Part shown: in pieces, positions 9,108 to 16,589 of the stretch
How positions within the stretch are numbered: the first letter of the stretch is position 1
Layout: each line of letters opens with the position of its first letter
NCBI GenBank assembly: GCA_900547475.1
Contig: URGW01000036.1
Coordinates: 1 to 42,283 of the forward strand
Length of the DNA stretch: 42,283 bases
DNA from: an uncultured Clostridium sp.
GTDB taxonomy: Bacteria; Bacillota; Clostridia; Clostridiales; Clostridiaceae
Direction of reading: 5' to 3'
Notes under the pieces: generated by a model
The model's input: only the letters and a program-made list of their open reading frames with translations
Database searches by the model: none
Told to the model about the DNA's origin: nothing
Program-made: the position numbers and the translations under genes

Positions 9108-10409
9108 TTAATTATTTAATATACCTAAACTTCTAAAAATACTTACACCTTCATCTAAGTATCTAGCAGCTTCTGCTTCTCGCTTAACTCCAATATAATA
9201 TTTCCCAATAAGTATTGCTATCTCTGCTGCTTTTTTGCTTAGTCCATTTGTTTTTGCTATATTAAAGGTTTCTAATAATATACATTCTGCTTCATCAAAC
9301 TTTTCTTTTATTGTATATAATCTATAACATAAAATGTTTTTTTCTATTATTTGTTTTAAATCACTTTCATCTATAAGAATATCAATTTCAGAAAGAACCT
9401 TTTCACACTTTCTTATTTCCTTTATTTTGATATATCCTTCACATATATTAATTAAGGTTTCTATTACTTCGCTATCTTTATTTCTCATTCTAATTTCTTT
9501 AGCTATTTCATAGTGCTTAAAAGCCTCTTCAATATTATCAAATTCAAAGAATAGCTTTCCTAAATTATTTTCAACACTAGATATATTTTTTTCTTCTTCT
9601 AATTCCTTATATACCTCTAAAGTCTTCTTAGAATACTTTATAGCATTTACTATATCACCTTTTTTATTATATTCTTTTGATAATAACATTAATGTTTTAC
9701 CGTATTCTTCTCTATTTTGAACTTGTTCAAATTTTTGTTTAGCTAAAAAAGTATAATCTATAGCTTTTTTTATATTATCAATTTTTAAATAACTTTCAGC
9801 CATTTGATAATATATTTCTCCTAAAATAAAATCATTTCCAACATTATTATCTAAATATACTTTTTCAGCTTGTTTCAAATAACTTGTAGCAGAATGATAT
9901 GCTTTTAAGCTTAATGTTATTTTCCCTAAATTTAAAAATGTATTAATAATTTCCTCATAATTATTTCTTTTTATAAAAATTACATTTGCTGATAGATATA
10001 ATTGTTGAGCTAAAACTAACTCATTCTTTTCCTTATATATATTAGCTCTCAAAAATAAATTTCTAGCTTTTCTATACTCTAAATTATATTTTTCTGCATA
10101 ATATAGAGCATTTTCTATATTTTTTTCTGCACTTATATAATCACTATTTAATATATATGTTTCTGCCATTTGCTCATAATACACACATATTTTTTCTGCT
10201 TGTGTTTCTTCTGACTCCATTAAATACTCTACAGAAGTTTGAAGTGAATTTGCTAAATACTCCAATAAATCCATAGATGGATTTGATCTCCCAGACTCAA
10301 CTAAACTTATTTGTCCTGGGGTAATTCTATCTCCTGCTAAGTCCTTCAGTGTCATTTCTAATTCTTTTCTACGTCTTTTTATTTTTTCACCTAAAGTAAG
10401 TATCTCCAT
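9108..10409 (-). CDS. HTH-TPR regulator, RRNPP-like (first of pair)
   Basis: A 433-residue protein with an N-terminal XRE HTH (MEILTLGEKIKRRRKELEMT ... PGQISLVESGRSNPS, residues 1-65) followed by many TPR-like repeats to the C-terminus (for example DYISAEKNIENALYYAEKYN and DIVNAIKYSKKTLEVYKELE). The HTH is canonical, with a clear recognition helix and the ESGRSNPS turn. Family knowledge suggests a quorum-type regulator whose DNA binding is switched by a short peptide; this is inference. The start at 10409 is preceded by AAAGGAAAG. Its promoter region holds a direct repeat that could be an autoregulatory operator. Confidence 0.84.
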   Translation of the reverse strand: MEILTLGEKIKRRRKELEMTLKDLAGDRITPGQISLVESGRSNPSMDLLEYLANSLQTSVEYLMESEETQAEKICVYYEQMAETYILNSDYISAEKNIENALYYAEKYNLEYRKARNLFLRANIYKEKNELVLAQQLYLSANVIFIKRNNYEEIINTFLNLGKITLSLKAYHSATSYLKQAEKVYLDNNVGNDFILGEIYYQMAESYLKIDNIKKAIDYTFLAKQKFEQVQNREEYGKTLMLLSKEYNKKGDIVNAIKYSKKTLEVYKELEEEKNISSVENNLGKLFFEFDNIEEAFKHYEIAKEIRMRNKDSEVIETLINICEGYIKIKEIRKCEKVLSEIDILIDESDLKQIIEKNILCYRLYTIKEKFDEAECILLETFNIAKTNGLSKKAAEIAILIGKYYIGVKREAEAARYLDEGVSIFRSLGILNN

Positions 10410-10469
10410 CGCATAATCTTTCCTTTACCCACATTTATATAAATTCCAAAGCTTCTTATTATATTTTCC

Positions 10470-10498
10470 ATTATATCATATAAAGTACCAAAAAAGTA
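10470..10498 (-). promoter_or_regulatory. promoter of the HTH-TPR pair with TACTTT direct repeat
   Basis: On the minus strand TATAAT (10470-10475) has TACTTT (10493-10498) 17 bp upstream in the -35 position. A second TACTTT lies at 10482-10487, 11 bp or one helical turn away. The -35 match is weak, which would suit an activated or regulated promoter. Confidence 0.45.
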
Positions 10499-10540
10499 TA
10501 TTTTTTGAGTATTAACTTCAATTATATTTAAAATAATATA

Positions 10541-10570
10541 AAAACTGCTATAGAATTCTATAGCAGTTTT
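10541..10570 (-). terminator. terminator of the YtxH-like gene
   Basis: A perfect 30-bp palindrome, AAAACTGCTATAGAA followed by its complement, lies 5 bp beyond the stop and ends in a T run on the minus strand. It also insulates the HTH-TPR promoter downstream. Confidence 0.85.
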
Positions 10571-10575
10571 TAATA

Positions 10576-10749
10576 CTAATTTATATAGTCTAAAATATTA
10601 TCATAGGCATCCCCAGCCGCACATCTAAGTTTTTTACTAGTTCTCCTGATGTTTCTTTGAGTCTTTCTATCTAACTCTGGTAAGACCATCATTCCAACTG
10701 CCATTCCCAAAATAGTTCCTATTGCTAAACTCTTAATTACTTTTCCCAA
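10576..10749 (-). CDS. YtxH-like small membrane protein
   Basis: A 57-residue protein with one N-terminal glycine-rich transmembrane segment (KSLAIGTILGMAVGMMVLP) and a basic cytoplasmic tail (DRKTQRNIRRTSKKLR), the layout of the YtxH family of small general-stress-associated proteins. A longer reading from GTG 10758 would put the start inside the ribosome binding site AGAGGTG; the TTG at 10749 has correct 6-nt spacing and is preferred. It is a stand-alone gene between rnhA and the HTH-TPR operon. Its function is unknown. Confidence 0.65.
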   Translation of the reverse strand: MGKVIKSLAIGTILGMAVGMMVLPELDRKTQRNIRRTSKKLRCAAGDAYDNILDYIN

Positions 10750-10844
10750 AAATAACACCTCTTTATATTAATTTATAAAAATAGTATGTGTATTTTAGGG
10801 GAAAATACTCATATATTATTTTATCTATATCTTAATATTCTCAA

Positions 10845-11468
10845 TTAACTCCCTATACCAAGAGCTTCTTTAGCTAGTTTATCAGCCAAATCATTATACT
10901 TATTACCACTATGCCCTTTTATTTTCTTAAACCTTATTTTTACTTCCTTCATTTTACTTTGCATAAACGCATTATATTCAGCAGTAATTCTATTATTTCT
11001 TTTCCACGTTCCAATAGCCCATGATTCAACACCTTGATAATCATATGCTATAGTAATTTCTTTAAACCCATTCTCAATAGCATATTCTACAGCCATCTTT
11101 GCTCCTAAAACTTCTCCTGAAACATTTCTTAATAAAATAGCTTCTTTATCAAATCCCTTACCTTTATCCTTATATATTATCTCGTCATCTTTAACAGCCA
11201 CTAATCCATAAGAATAGTTTCCTTTATCCACAGCAAAACTTCCATCTACATATATAAATAATCCTTTCTCACTTTCTACTAATTCCTCAGACCTTTCCGG
11301 CGTCTTACCTTCTGAATTTAATGCAATAAAATTAATAGCATCTTTCTCTGTAGTAAAACTTTTATATATAGCCCCTTTAAACCCTATAACTTCTTTTTTA
11401 CATTCATCCCAAGAAGTAAATATTTTAGGTGCTCCTGATTTTCCTTTATAAACAGCATAATACTTCAA
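10845..11468 (-). CDS. rnhA: ribonuclease HI with viroplasmin-type N-terminal domain
   Basis: A 207-residue enzyme that cuts the RNA strand of RNA:DNA hybrids. Residues 1-48 are the small hybrid-binding domain (KYYAVYKGKSGAPKIFTSWD ... YKSFTTEKDAINFI). The rest is the RNase H fold, with acidic residues D75 in IYVDGS, E119 in SGEVLGAKMA, D143 in AYDYQG and D193 or D196 in NDLADKLAKEAL, plus the histidine of IKGHSGN. The ATG at 11477 overlaps the AAAGGATG ribosome binding site, so the TTG at 11468 is chosen; it also gives the usual MKYYAVYKG start. The gene sits alone between terminators and the DUF1232 gene. Confidence 0.93.
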   Translation of the reverse strand: MKYYAVYKGKSGAPKIFTSWDECKKEVIGFKGAIYKSFTTEKDAINFIALNSEGKTPERSEELVESEKGLFIYVDGSFAVDKGNYSYGLVAVKDDEIIYKDKGKGFDKEAILLRNVSGEVLGAKMAVEYAIENGFKEITIAYDYQGVESWAIGTWKRNNRITAEYNAFMQSKMKEVKIRFKKIKGHSGNKYNDLADKLAKEALGIGS

Positions 11469-11508
11469 ATTAATCATCCTTTCATATATGCTTATTCGTT
11501 TTTTATTT

Positions 11509-12468
11509 TTAAACTGATAATATTTCTTCCATCACTCTATAAATACTATCTATATTTTTAGCTCCAGTAAAGTTAGTTGCATATTCTATTGCACTCTTAA
11601 CAACTATTAATATATCACTCTGTCCTTGCCAATTTTCCATTATTATATTTAATGGTATATCTGTCATTATAACATTTAGTGCAAATATTCCAATTGCTAT
11701 ATCATCAATTTTACCCACAAATGGTATTTTATCTGGTATTAAGTCACTTGGAACTGTCATATATGCAACTGCTGCTGATATAACAAGCTTAGTTTTCACA
11801 CTTACTCTCTTATCTTTAAGTAGTCTATATATTAATGCTGCTATATCCGGTAATAGAAATATATAATCTTTATATTTTTGAGCTTTTTCTGGTAACTTAT
11901 CGCTAACTTTTTCTCTTCCTTTAGTATAACAATCCTCTATTTTATTTATTTCCTCTTTATTAAACTCAACCTTATTTTCTTTTTCAAAATTTATAAGCTC
12001 TATTTCTTTTTTTAATTCTCCACCTAAAGATAATTGTATATTTCTTAATTCTACATTTAAAACTCCATAAGCACAGTATATACTATAAATATCAAAATCT
12101 ACATATGGAACATCCTTCAATAAATATTTATATTGTATTATAACCTTACCATTTTTATAGCTTATTCCCATGTCACCTAAAGATTTCAAAGCAAATTTTA
12201 ATGCAATTTTTCTTAAGAATGATGCTATTCCTATATTAAGAATTTTAAATCCTGTAACTTCTCCTTTTATTAATCCATCTTCCATAGAAGTTAGCTTAAA
12301 CCTACACTCAAATTTTATAACAATACCTTTAGTAAATGAACCTATTATTCTTATATCTTCTTTTATTTCTATACTTTCTATATTAAGCTCTTTTATTGAT
12401 ACAAAGTCATTATATATACTTAATAAATTTTCTCCAGTTAATCCAACATTAATATTCGAAACATTCAT
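11509..12468 (-). CDS. DUF1232 (YkvA-like) domain protein
   Basis: A 319-residue protein with two parts. Residues 1-200 are a polar, mixed alpha/beta region with no motif I recognise. Residues about 222-268 match DUF1232: two hydrophobic helices around the signature VPSDLIPDKIPFVGKIDD, which may be membrane-associated. The role of the family is not established. A longer frame from GTG 12492 starts inside the AGAGGGGAAAAGG ribosome binding site, so the ATG at 12468 is used. It is probably cotranscribed with, or read into, rnhA 40 bp downstream. Confidence 0.75.
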   Translation of the reverse strand: MNVSNINVGLTGENLLSIYNDFVSIKELNIESIEIKEDIRIIGSFTKGIVIKFECRFKLTSMEDGLIKGEVTGFKILNIGIASFLRKIALKFALKSLGDMGISYKNGKVIIQYKYLLKDVPYVDFDIYSIYCAYGVLNVELRNIQLSLGGELKKEIELINFEKENKVEFNKEEINKIEDCYTKGREKVSDKLPEKAQKYKDYIFLLPDIAALIYRLLKDKRVSVKTKLVISAAVAYMTVPSDLIPDKIPFVGKIDDIAIGIFALNVIMTDIPLNIIMENWQGQSDILIVVKSAIEYATNFTGAKNIDSIYRVMEEILSV

Positions 12469-12595
12469 AGCTTGTCCTTTTCCCCTCTTCACTATTTTAT
12501 ATCTGTAATATTTTTCTATAACATCTATACATAATATAAAGTATACTTCATATACTAAAAATTTTAAAGATAGTATTTTCCATTAAAAAATACAA

Positions 12596-12636
12596 AAATT
12601 ACGGTCATTGCCTTATATATGCAATGACCGTAATTT
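12596..12636 (-). terminator. terminator of the metNIQ operon
   Basis: A perfect 16-bp stem (12596-12611 with 12621-12636) with a 9-nt loop, containing ACGGTCATTGC and its complement. On the minus strand it is followed by TTTTTG and TTTTTT, a strong intrinsic terminator just after metQ. Confidence 0.92.
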
Positions 12637-12666
12637 ACTATTTTTAATATAAAAAAATTATTTATA

Positions 12667-13476
12667 CTAAAAAGCAGGAATTACACTTCCATCATATTTT
12701 TCTTCGATAAATTTTTTAACATCATCAGAAGTTAATATTTCAGATAATGCTTTAATTTTATCACTATCTTTATTTTCTTTCTTAACAGCTAGAATATTAG
12801 CATATGGGGAATCAGTAGATTCAATAGCTAAAGAATCTTTTACCGGATTTAAGTCTGCTTGTAATGCCCAATTTGTATTAATTACAGCGGCTTCAACATC
12901 CTCTAGAACTCTTGGTAATTGTTCTGCTTGTAATTCTGTAATTTTTAAATTTTTAGGATTTTCAGTTATATCTTTTACTGTAGGTAATTCAGTATCATTT
13001 AATTTTATTAAGTCATTATCAGCTAATAATTGTAATGCTCTTGCTTCATTAGATGGATCATTTGGCACTGCAATTTCAGCACCATCAGCTATATCTGAAA
13101 TCCCTGAAACCTTTTTGGAATATAGTGCCATTGGTTCTATATGAACTTTAACTGTATAATCTAAATCATATCCTTTTGCTTCAATTGACTCTTCTAAATA
13201 AGGTATATGTTGAAAAAAGTTTGCATCTAAAGATCCTTCATCAACTGCAGGATTTAATAAAGAGTAATCATCAAATGTTTTAACTTCAAGTTTATAACCT
13301 TTCTCCTCTAATAATGGTTTGATATATTCTAAAATTTCTGCATGCGGTACTGCTGTAGCTCCAACTACAATTTTCTTATCATCATTTGAAGAAGTATCCC
13401 CTTTACTTCCACACCCAACTATTGATAATGCTAAAACTCCACTTAATACTGTTGCTAATATTTTTTTAAATTTCAT
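12667..13476 (-). CDS. metQ: methionine ABC transporter substrate-binding lipoprotein
   Basis: A 269-residue NlpA/MetQ-family lipoprotein that captures D/L-methionine outside the membrane and hands it to MetI-MetN. The signal peptide MKFKKILATVLSGVLALSIV ends in the lipobox SIVGC with C22 as the lipidated residue. The mature part shows family landmarks such as VGATAVPHAEILEYI near the N-terminus, NDPSNEARALQLL, and INTNWALQA. It is the last gene of metN-metI-metQ, 117 bp after metI, and is controlled by the SAM riboswitch upstream of metN. GGGGGAAAC precedes the ATG. Confidence 0.95.
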   Translation of the reverse strand: MKFKKILATVLSGVLALSIVGCGSKGDTSSNDDKKIVVGATAVPHAEILEYIKPLLEEKGYKLEVKTFDDYSLLNPAVDEGSLDANFFQHIPYLEESIEAKGYDLDYTVKVHIEPMALYSKKVSGISDIADGAEIAVPNDPSNEARALQLLADNDLIKLNDTELPTVKDITENPKNLKITELQAEQLPRVLEDVEAAVINTNWALQADLNPVKDSLAIESTDSPYANILAVKKENKDSDKIKALSEILTSDDVKKFIEEKYDGSVIPAF

Positions 13477-13593
13477 TTTTGTTTCCCCCTAATTATTTTA
13501 ATACATAAAATTTCTAATTTTATTTAATTTAAACTTATAAATTTTTTAACTTCCTGTATATTAATCCCCTTTAATTATTGCTTATTGCTTTTA

Positions 13594-14250
13594 TTATTTT
13601 AGTTTCCTATATGCTAAATTACCTGCCCCTTGTAGTAATTGAACAATTATAATAAGTGTTATCACTGTATATATCATTACAGCATTATCAAATCTTTGAT
13701 ATCCATAAGTTAAAGCTACGGCTCCAACTCCACCTGCACCAACTGCCCCTGCCATTGCAGAATATCCAATTATTGATATTATAGATAATGTTATACCTGA
13801 TATAATAGAAGGCATTGCCTCTTTAACCATAACTTTAAATATTATTTGAAAATTTGATGCCCCAAAAGACTTGGCAGCTTCAATCAGCCCCTTATCAACT
13901 TCCTTTAAAGCTCCTTCTATTACTCTTGCAATAAATGGAGCTGATCCTATTGTTAAAGGAACTAGCGCTGCTGTTTCTCCTATACTTTTTCCAACTATAG
14001 CTCTAGTTAATGGAATAATAGCTACAACTAAAATTATAAAAGGAAAGCTTCTTAAAGTATTAACTATAAATCCCAAAATTGAATTAATAATTTTATTAGG
14101 TTGCAATCCTCCTTCATCAGTTACAACTAATATAATTGCTAATATAAAACCAATTAATGTAGCTAATATAGTTGATATACCAACCATATATATAGTTTGT
14201 CCTAACGCTTCTATCAATATATCAGTAAAAAAACTTAAAAACTTCTCCAT
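13594..14250 (-). CDS. metI: methionine ABC transporter permease
   Basis: A 218-residue inner membrane permease with about five helices. The EAA loop that docks on the ATPase is clear: EAAKSFGASNFQIIFKVMVK. The start at 14250 comes 1 nt after the metN stop, with GAGGTGATATAAA within the end of metN, so the two are translationally coupled. Length matches MetI (about 217). Confidence 0.95.
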   Translation of the reverse strand: MEKFLSFFTDILIEALGQTIYMVGISTILATLIGFILAIILVVTDEGGLQPNKIINSILGFIVNTLRSFPFIILVVAIIPLTRAIVGKSIGETAALVPLTIGSAPFIARVIEGALKEVDKGLIEAAKSFGASNFQIIFKVMVKEAMPSIISGITLSIISIIGYSAMAGAVGAGGVGAVALTYGYQRFDNAVMIYTVITLIIIVQLLQGAGNLAYRKLK

Positions 14251-14251
14251 T

Positions 14252-15211
14252 TTATATCACCTCCCATGGCATATTTTTAGATGTTAAGTATTTTATAACT
14301 TTATCTTTTTGATTTTCTTTTATATTAATAACTAATGAACCTAAAACATCATCCCTAAATCTCTCTAATTTACCCCATACTATAGAAAAGTCTATATTTA
14401 GTTCTCTTGCCATTGCCGTAATTATGCTATCATTTGAGTTATCTTTTGGAAAGAATAATCTAATATTAATTCCTTCATTTGGTAATATCTCTTCTTCACC
14501 AATTAAATCTTTTAATGCCTTAGAATTTTTTAGGAACAACTCTTCTGTTTTCCCAACTGCTATTACTTCTCCCCCTTCCATAATAGCTACTCGTTGACAA
14601 ATCTCTTTTACAACTTCCATTTGATGTGTAACAATAATTATTGTAATACCTAACTTTTCATTAATATCTCTTAATAAAGCTAAGATAGATTTTGTTGTAT
14701 TTGGATCTAATGCTGATGTAGCTTCATCACACAAAAGAATACTAGGATTTAAAGCTAATGCTCTTGCTATTGCAACTCTTTGCTTTTGCCCACCACTTAA
14801 TTCTCTTGGCTTACTCTCTTTCTTATCAGATAAACCAACTAATTCTAAAAGTTCCGAAACTCTTTTATCTATATCAGCTTTAGAATATCCCCAGCATTCT
14901 AATGGTAAAGCTACATTATCATATACATTTCTTCTTTCAAGTAATGAAAAATGTTGAAATATCATCCCTAAGCTTTTCCTAAAACTTCTTATGGATTTAT
15001 TTCCTACTGCTTTCACTTCTTGATCTTCATTTACTAATATGCTTCCTTCATCATATGTTTCTAAACCATTTATACATCTTAATAATGTAGATTTTCCAGC
15101 ACCACTATGTCCAACTAATCCAAAGACTTCTCCTTTTTTTATTTCTAAGGTTATGTCTTTTAAAACTTCTACATCATTAAAACTCTTATACACATTATTT
15201 ATTTTAATCAT
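14252..15211 (-). CDS. metN: methionine ABC transporter ATP-binding protein
   Basis: A 319-residue ATPase that powers methionine import. Walker A is GHSGAGKST (34-42), the signature LSGGQKQR lies near residue 138, and Walker B with its glutamate is ILLCDEA. The C-terminal 75 residues form the NIL/ACT-like regulatory domain that binds methionine in the family and causes transinhibition. It is the first gene of metNIQ, behind a SAM-I riboswitch; GGAGGGG precedes the ATG. Confidence 0.96.
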   Translation of the reverse strand: MIKINNVYKSFNDVEVLKDITLEIKKGEVFGLVGHSGAGKSTLLRCINGLETYDEGSILVNEDQEVKAVGNKSIRSFRKSLGMIFQHFSLLERRNVYDNVALPLECWGYSKADIDKRVSELLELVGLSDKKESKPRELSGGQKQRVAIARALALNPSILLCDEATSALDPNTTKSILALLRDINEKLGITIIIVTHQMEVVKEICQRVAIMEGGEVIAVGKTEELFLKNSKALKDLIGEEEILPNEGINIRLFFPKDNSNDSIITAMARELNIDFSIVWGKLERFRDDVLGSLVINIKENQKDKVIKYLTSKNMPWEVI

Positions 15212-15235
15212 AGTATCCCCTCCTTATTTTAATAA

Positions 15236-15271
15236 TAAAAAAACGCACTAGAGAATAAACTCAAGTGCGTA
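15236..15271 (-). terminator. SAM-riboswitch expression-platform terminator
   Basis: On the minus strand ACGCACTTGAG pairs with CTCTAGTGCGT and is followed by TTTTTTT, 25 bp before the metN start. It is the off-state terminator of the riboswitch leader. Confidence 0.9.
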
Positions 15272-15292
15272 TAAAAATCACATATTAATTTA

Positions 15293-15515
15293 CTCTCTCA
15301 TCACTCAGTTAAAAACTGCAGGAATTAGCACCACATAAAATAATTAAGACGCTTACGCTCATTAAGATTTTTCACTCTTTAAGTAGCCTGCTGCTACTAA
15401 GCTTTAAAATTTAAATAATTAATTTAAATTTTCACCAAGTGAAATCTTACTTTCTTAATTACTTATAGGTTGCCGGGTTTCATAGGGCCAGTCCCTCCAC
15501 CACTCTTGATAAGAT
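15293..15515 (-). ncRNA. SAM-I (S-box) riboswitch with extended P3
   Basis: Minus-strand landmarks of the S-box aptamer are all present: the 5' strand CTTATCAAGAGTGGTGGAGG, then GGGACTGGCCCTATGAAACC and CGGCAACC, later GGTGCTAATTCCTGCAG, and the closing GATGAGAG (15295-15302) that pairs with CTTATC as P1. It sits before metN with a terminator, so it should stop transcription when S-adenosylmethionine is plentiful. The segment between CGGCAACC and GGTGCTAATTCC is about 130 nt, far longer than the usual short P3 arm; ATAAGTAATTAAGA and TCTTAATTATTTTAT can pair across its base. Confidence 0.95.
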
Positions 15516-15547
15516 ATAATATTTACTTGTTTTGTGCTATTGATATA

Positions 15548-15576
15548 AATATATATCAATTTAACTATTTTGTCAA
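15548..15576 (-). promoter_or_regulatory. promoter of the SAM riboswitch-metNIQ transcript
   Basis: TTGACA (15571-15576), a 17-bp spacer and TATATT (15548-15553) on the minus strand, placing the transcript start about 25 nt before the aptamer. Confidence 0.8.
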
Positions 15577-15663
15577 TAATTTCTTTTAGAGTTTTTTATT
15601 ATAAAAAAATTATCTTTTCTTCTATAACTTAATTTTCTAGATTATATAAAGAAAACTTATCTA

Positions 15664-15951
15664 TTAGTAATCAATAATATCTTCCTCTATTTTAACTAAT
15701 TCTGCATCAGTATTATCCTCTACAAAATCTAATATTTTTTCCTTTAAAGAATATAACACCTCTTTTGTAGTAGCTACTGATGTAATACCTATTACTATTT
15801 GCTCATGAATATCTTGATAATCAACTTCTGATACTGATACATTAAATTTATTTGAAAGACGTTTAGTTAAGCTTAATACTATCATTCTTTTTTCCTTTAA
15901 TGACTTTACCCACTCTGCTCTAAATTCTAATGTCATTACTAATATTTTCAT
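15664..15951 (-). CDS. DUF503 (YlxP-like) protein
   Basis: A 95-residue protein matching DUF503: the opening MKILVMTLEFRAEWVKSLKEKR, the SLKEKRM segment, NKFNVSVSEVDYQD, and a C-terminal amphipathic helix. Homologues such as YlxP sit in the nusA-infB-rbfA operon, suggesting a role linked to ribosome maturation, but here the gene is alone, directly behind the metNIQ leader. The GTG at 15960 lies in the GAGGTG ribosome binding site, so the ATG at 15951 is chosen. The molecular function is not established. Confidence 0.85.
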   Translation of the reverse strand: MKILVMTLEFRAEWVKSLKEKRMIVLSLTKRLSNKFNVSVSEVDYQDIHEQIVIGITSVATTKEVLYSLKEKILDFVEDNTDAELVKIEEDIIDY

Positions 15952-16102
15952 ATTACACACCTCAACTTTAGTTTTTCATGCTAATTTAATACTATACTAA
16001 TATTCTATCCATCTTATTTTCAAATATTTCTACTATAGTAACTTTAATTATATATATTTTTTTAATTTTATCTCTTTTTATAATTTCTTTATACAAAGCT
16101 AT

Positions 16103-16125
16103 AAAGGACGTTAAAACCGCCCTTT
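16103..16125 (-). terminator. possible weak terminator after the GNAT gene
   Basis: On the minus strand AAAGGGCG pairs with CGTCCTTT (one G-T pair) around a 7-nt loop, 13 bp past the stop. The following T run is poor. Confidence 0.4.
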
Positions 16126-16138
16126 GTTAATTTAGCTT

Positions 16139-16561
16139 TTAACTAAAAATCATCTCATATTCTAGTTCCTTTGTATCTTCATTATTTTTTTCATTTACTC
16201 TTTTAAAATTATTTTTAAGGTAAAAATTTATTGCGTTTTCATTCTTAGCATAAACATCTAATTTAAGTTGTTTATATTTAGGCTTAATATACTCTATTAA
16301 TTTTTTACCAACTCCTTCTCTTTGATATTCCTCTTTTACAAAAAGACCTGCAATGTATCCATCTTCAATAATACCTATAAATCCTTTTATAATATTATTT
16401 TCCTGAAATATATAAATCTTAGCATTTGGCAATATTTTTTTAACTAAATCAAAATTATTAATCCAATACTCTTTTTCTATAAAATCATGAGTATTTATAT
16501 TAGTTTCAAGCCAAATTTTCATTACCTCATCTAAATAATCCATTTTAAATTCCTTTATCAT
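16139..16561 (-). CDS. GNAT-family N-acetyltransferase, YjaB-like
   Basis: A 140-residue acetyl-CoA-dependent acetyltransferase. The acetyl-CoA binding motif is visible as FVKEEYQREGVGKKLIEYIK, followed by LDVYAKNENAINFYLKNNFK, typical of motif B. The N-terminal part, with NTHDFIEKEYW, resembles the YjaB group. The substrate is unknown. The longer frame from 16600 has no ribosome binding site; ATG 16561 follows GGAGGAAAGCA. It is 28 bp after the DUF4179 gene and probably the third gene of that ECF sigma operon. Confidence 0.85.
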   Translation of the reverse strand: MIKEFKMDYLDEVMKIWLETNINTHDFIEKEYWINNFDLVKKILPNAKIYIFQENNIIKGFIGIIEDGYIAGLFVKEEYQREGVGKKLIEYIKPKYKQLKLDVYAKNENAINFYLKNNFKRVNEKNNEDTKELEYEMIFS

Positions 16562-16589
16562 TGCTTTCCTCCATTTTATCAATATATTC

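Noticed and set aside
12468..12492. Longer N-terminus of the DUF1232 protein from GTG
   Set aside because: The extra codons are the purine-rich ribosome binding site of the ATG at 12468. The same logic removed longer starts at rnhA, DUF503, GNAT, DUF4179, DUF5412, ftsW, the PBP, the Rrf2 gene and the YclQ-like gene.
13871..14287. Open frame of 138 codons on the plus strand across metI and the metN end
   Set aside because: It is a shadow of metI on the opposite strand, with no family resemblance and no start signal.
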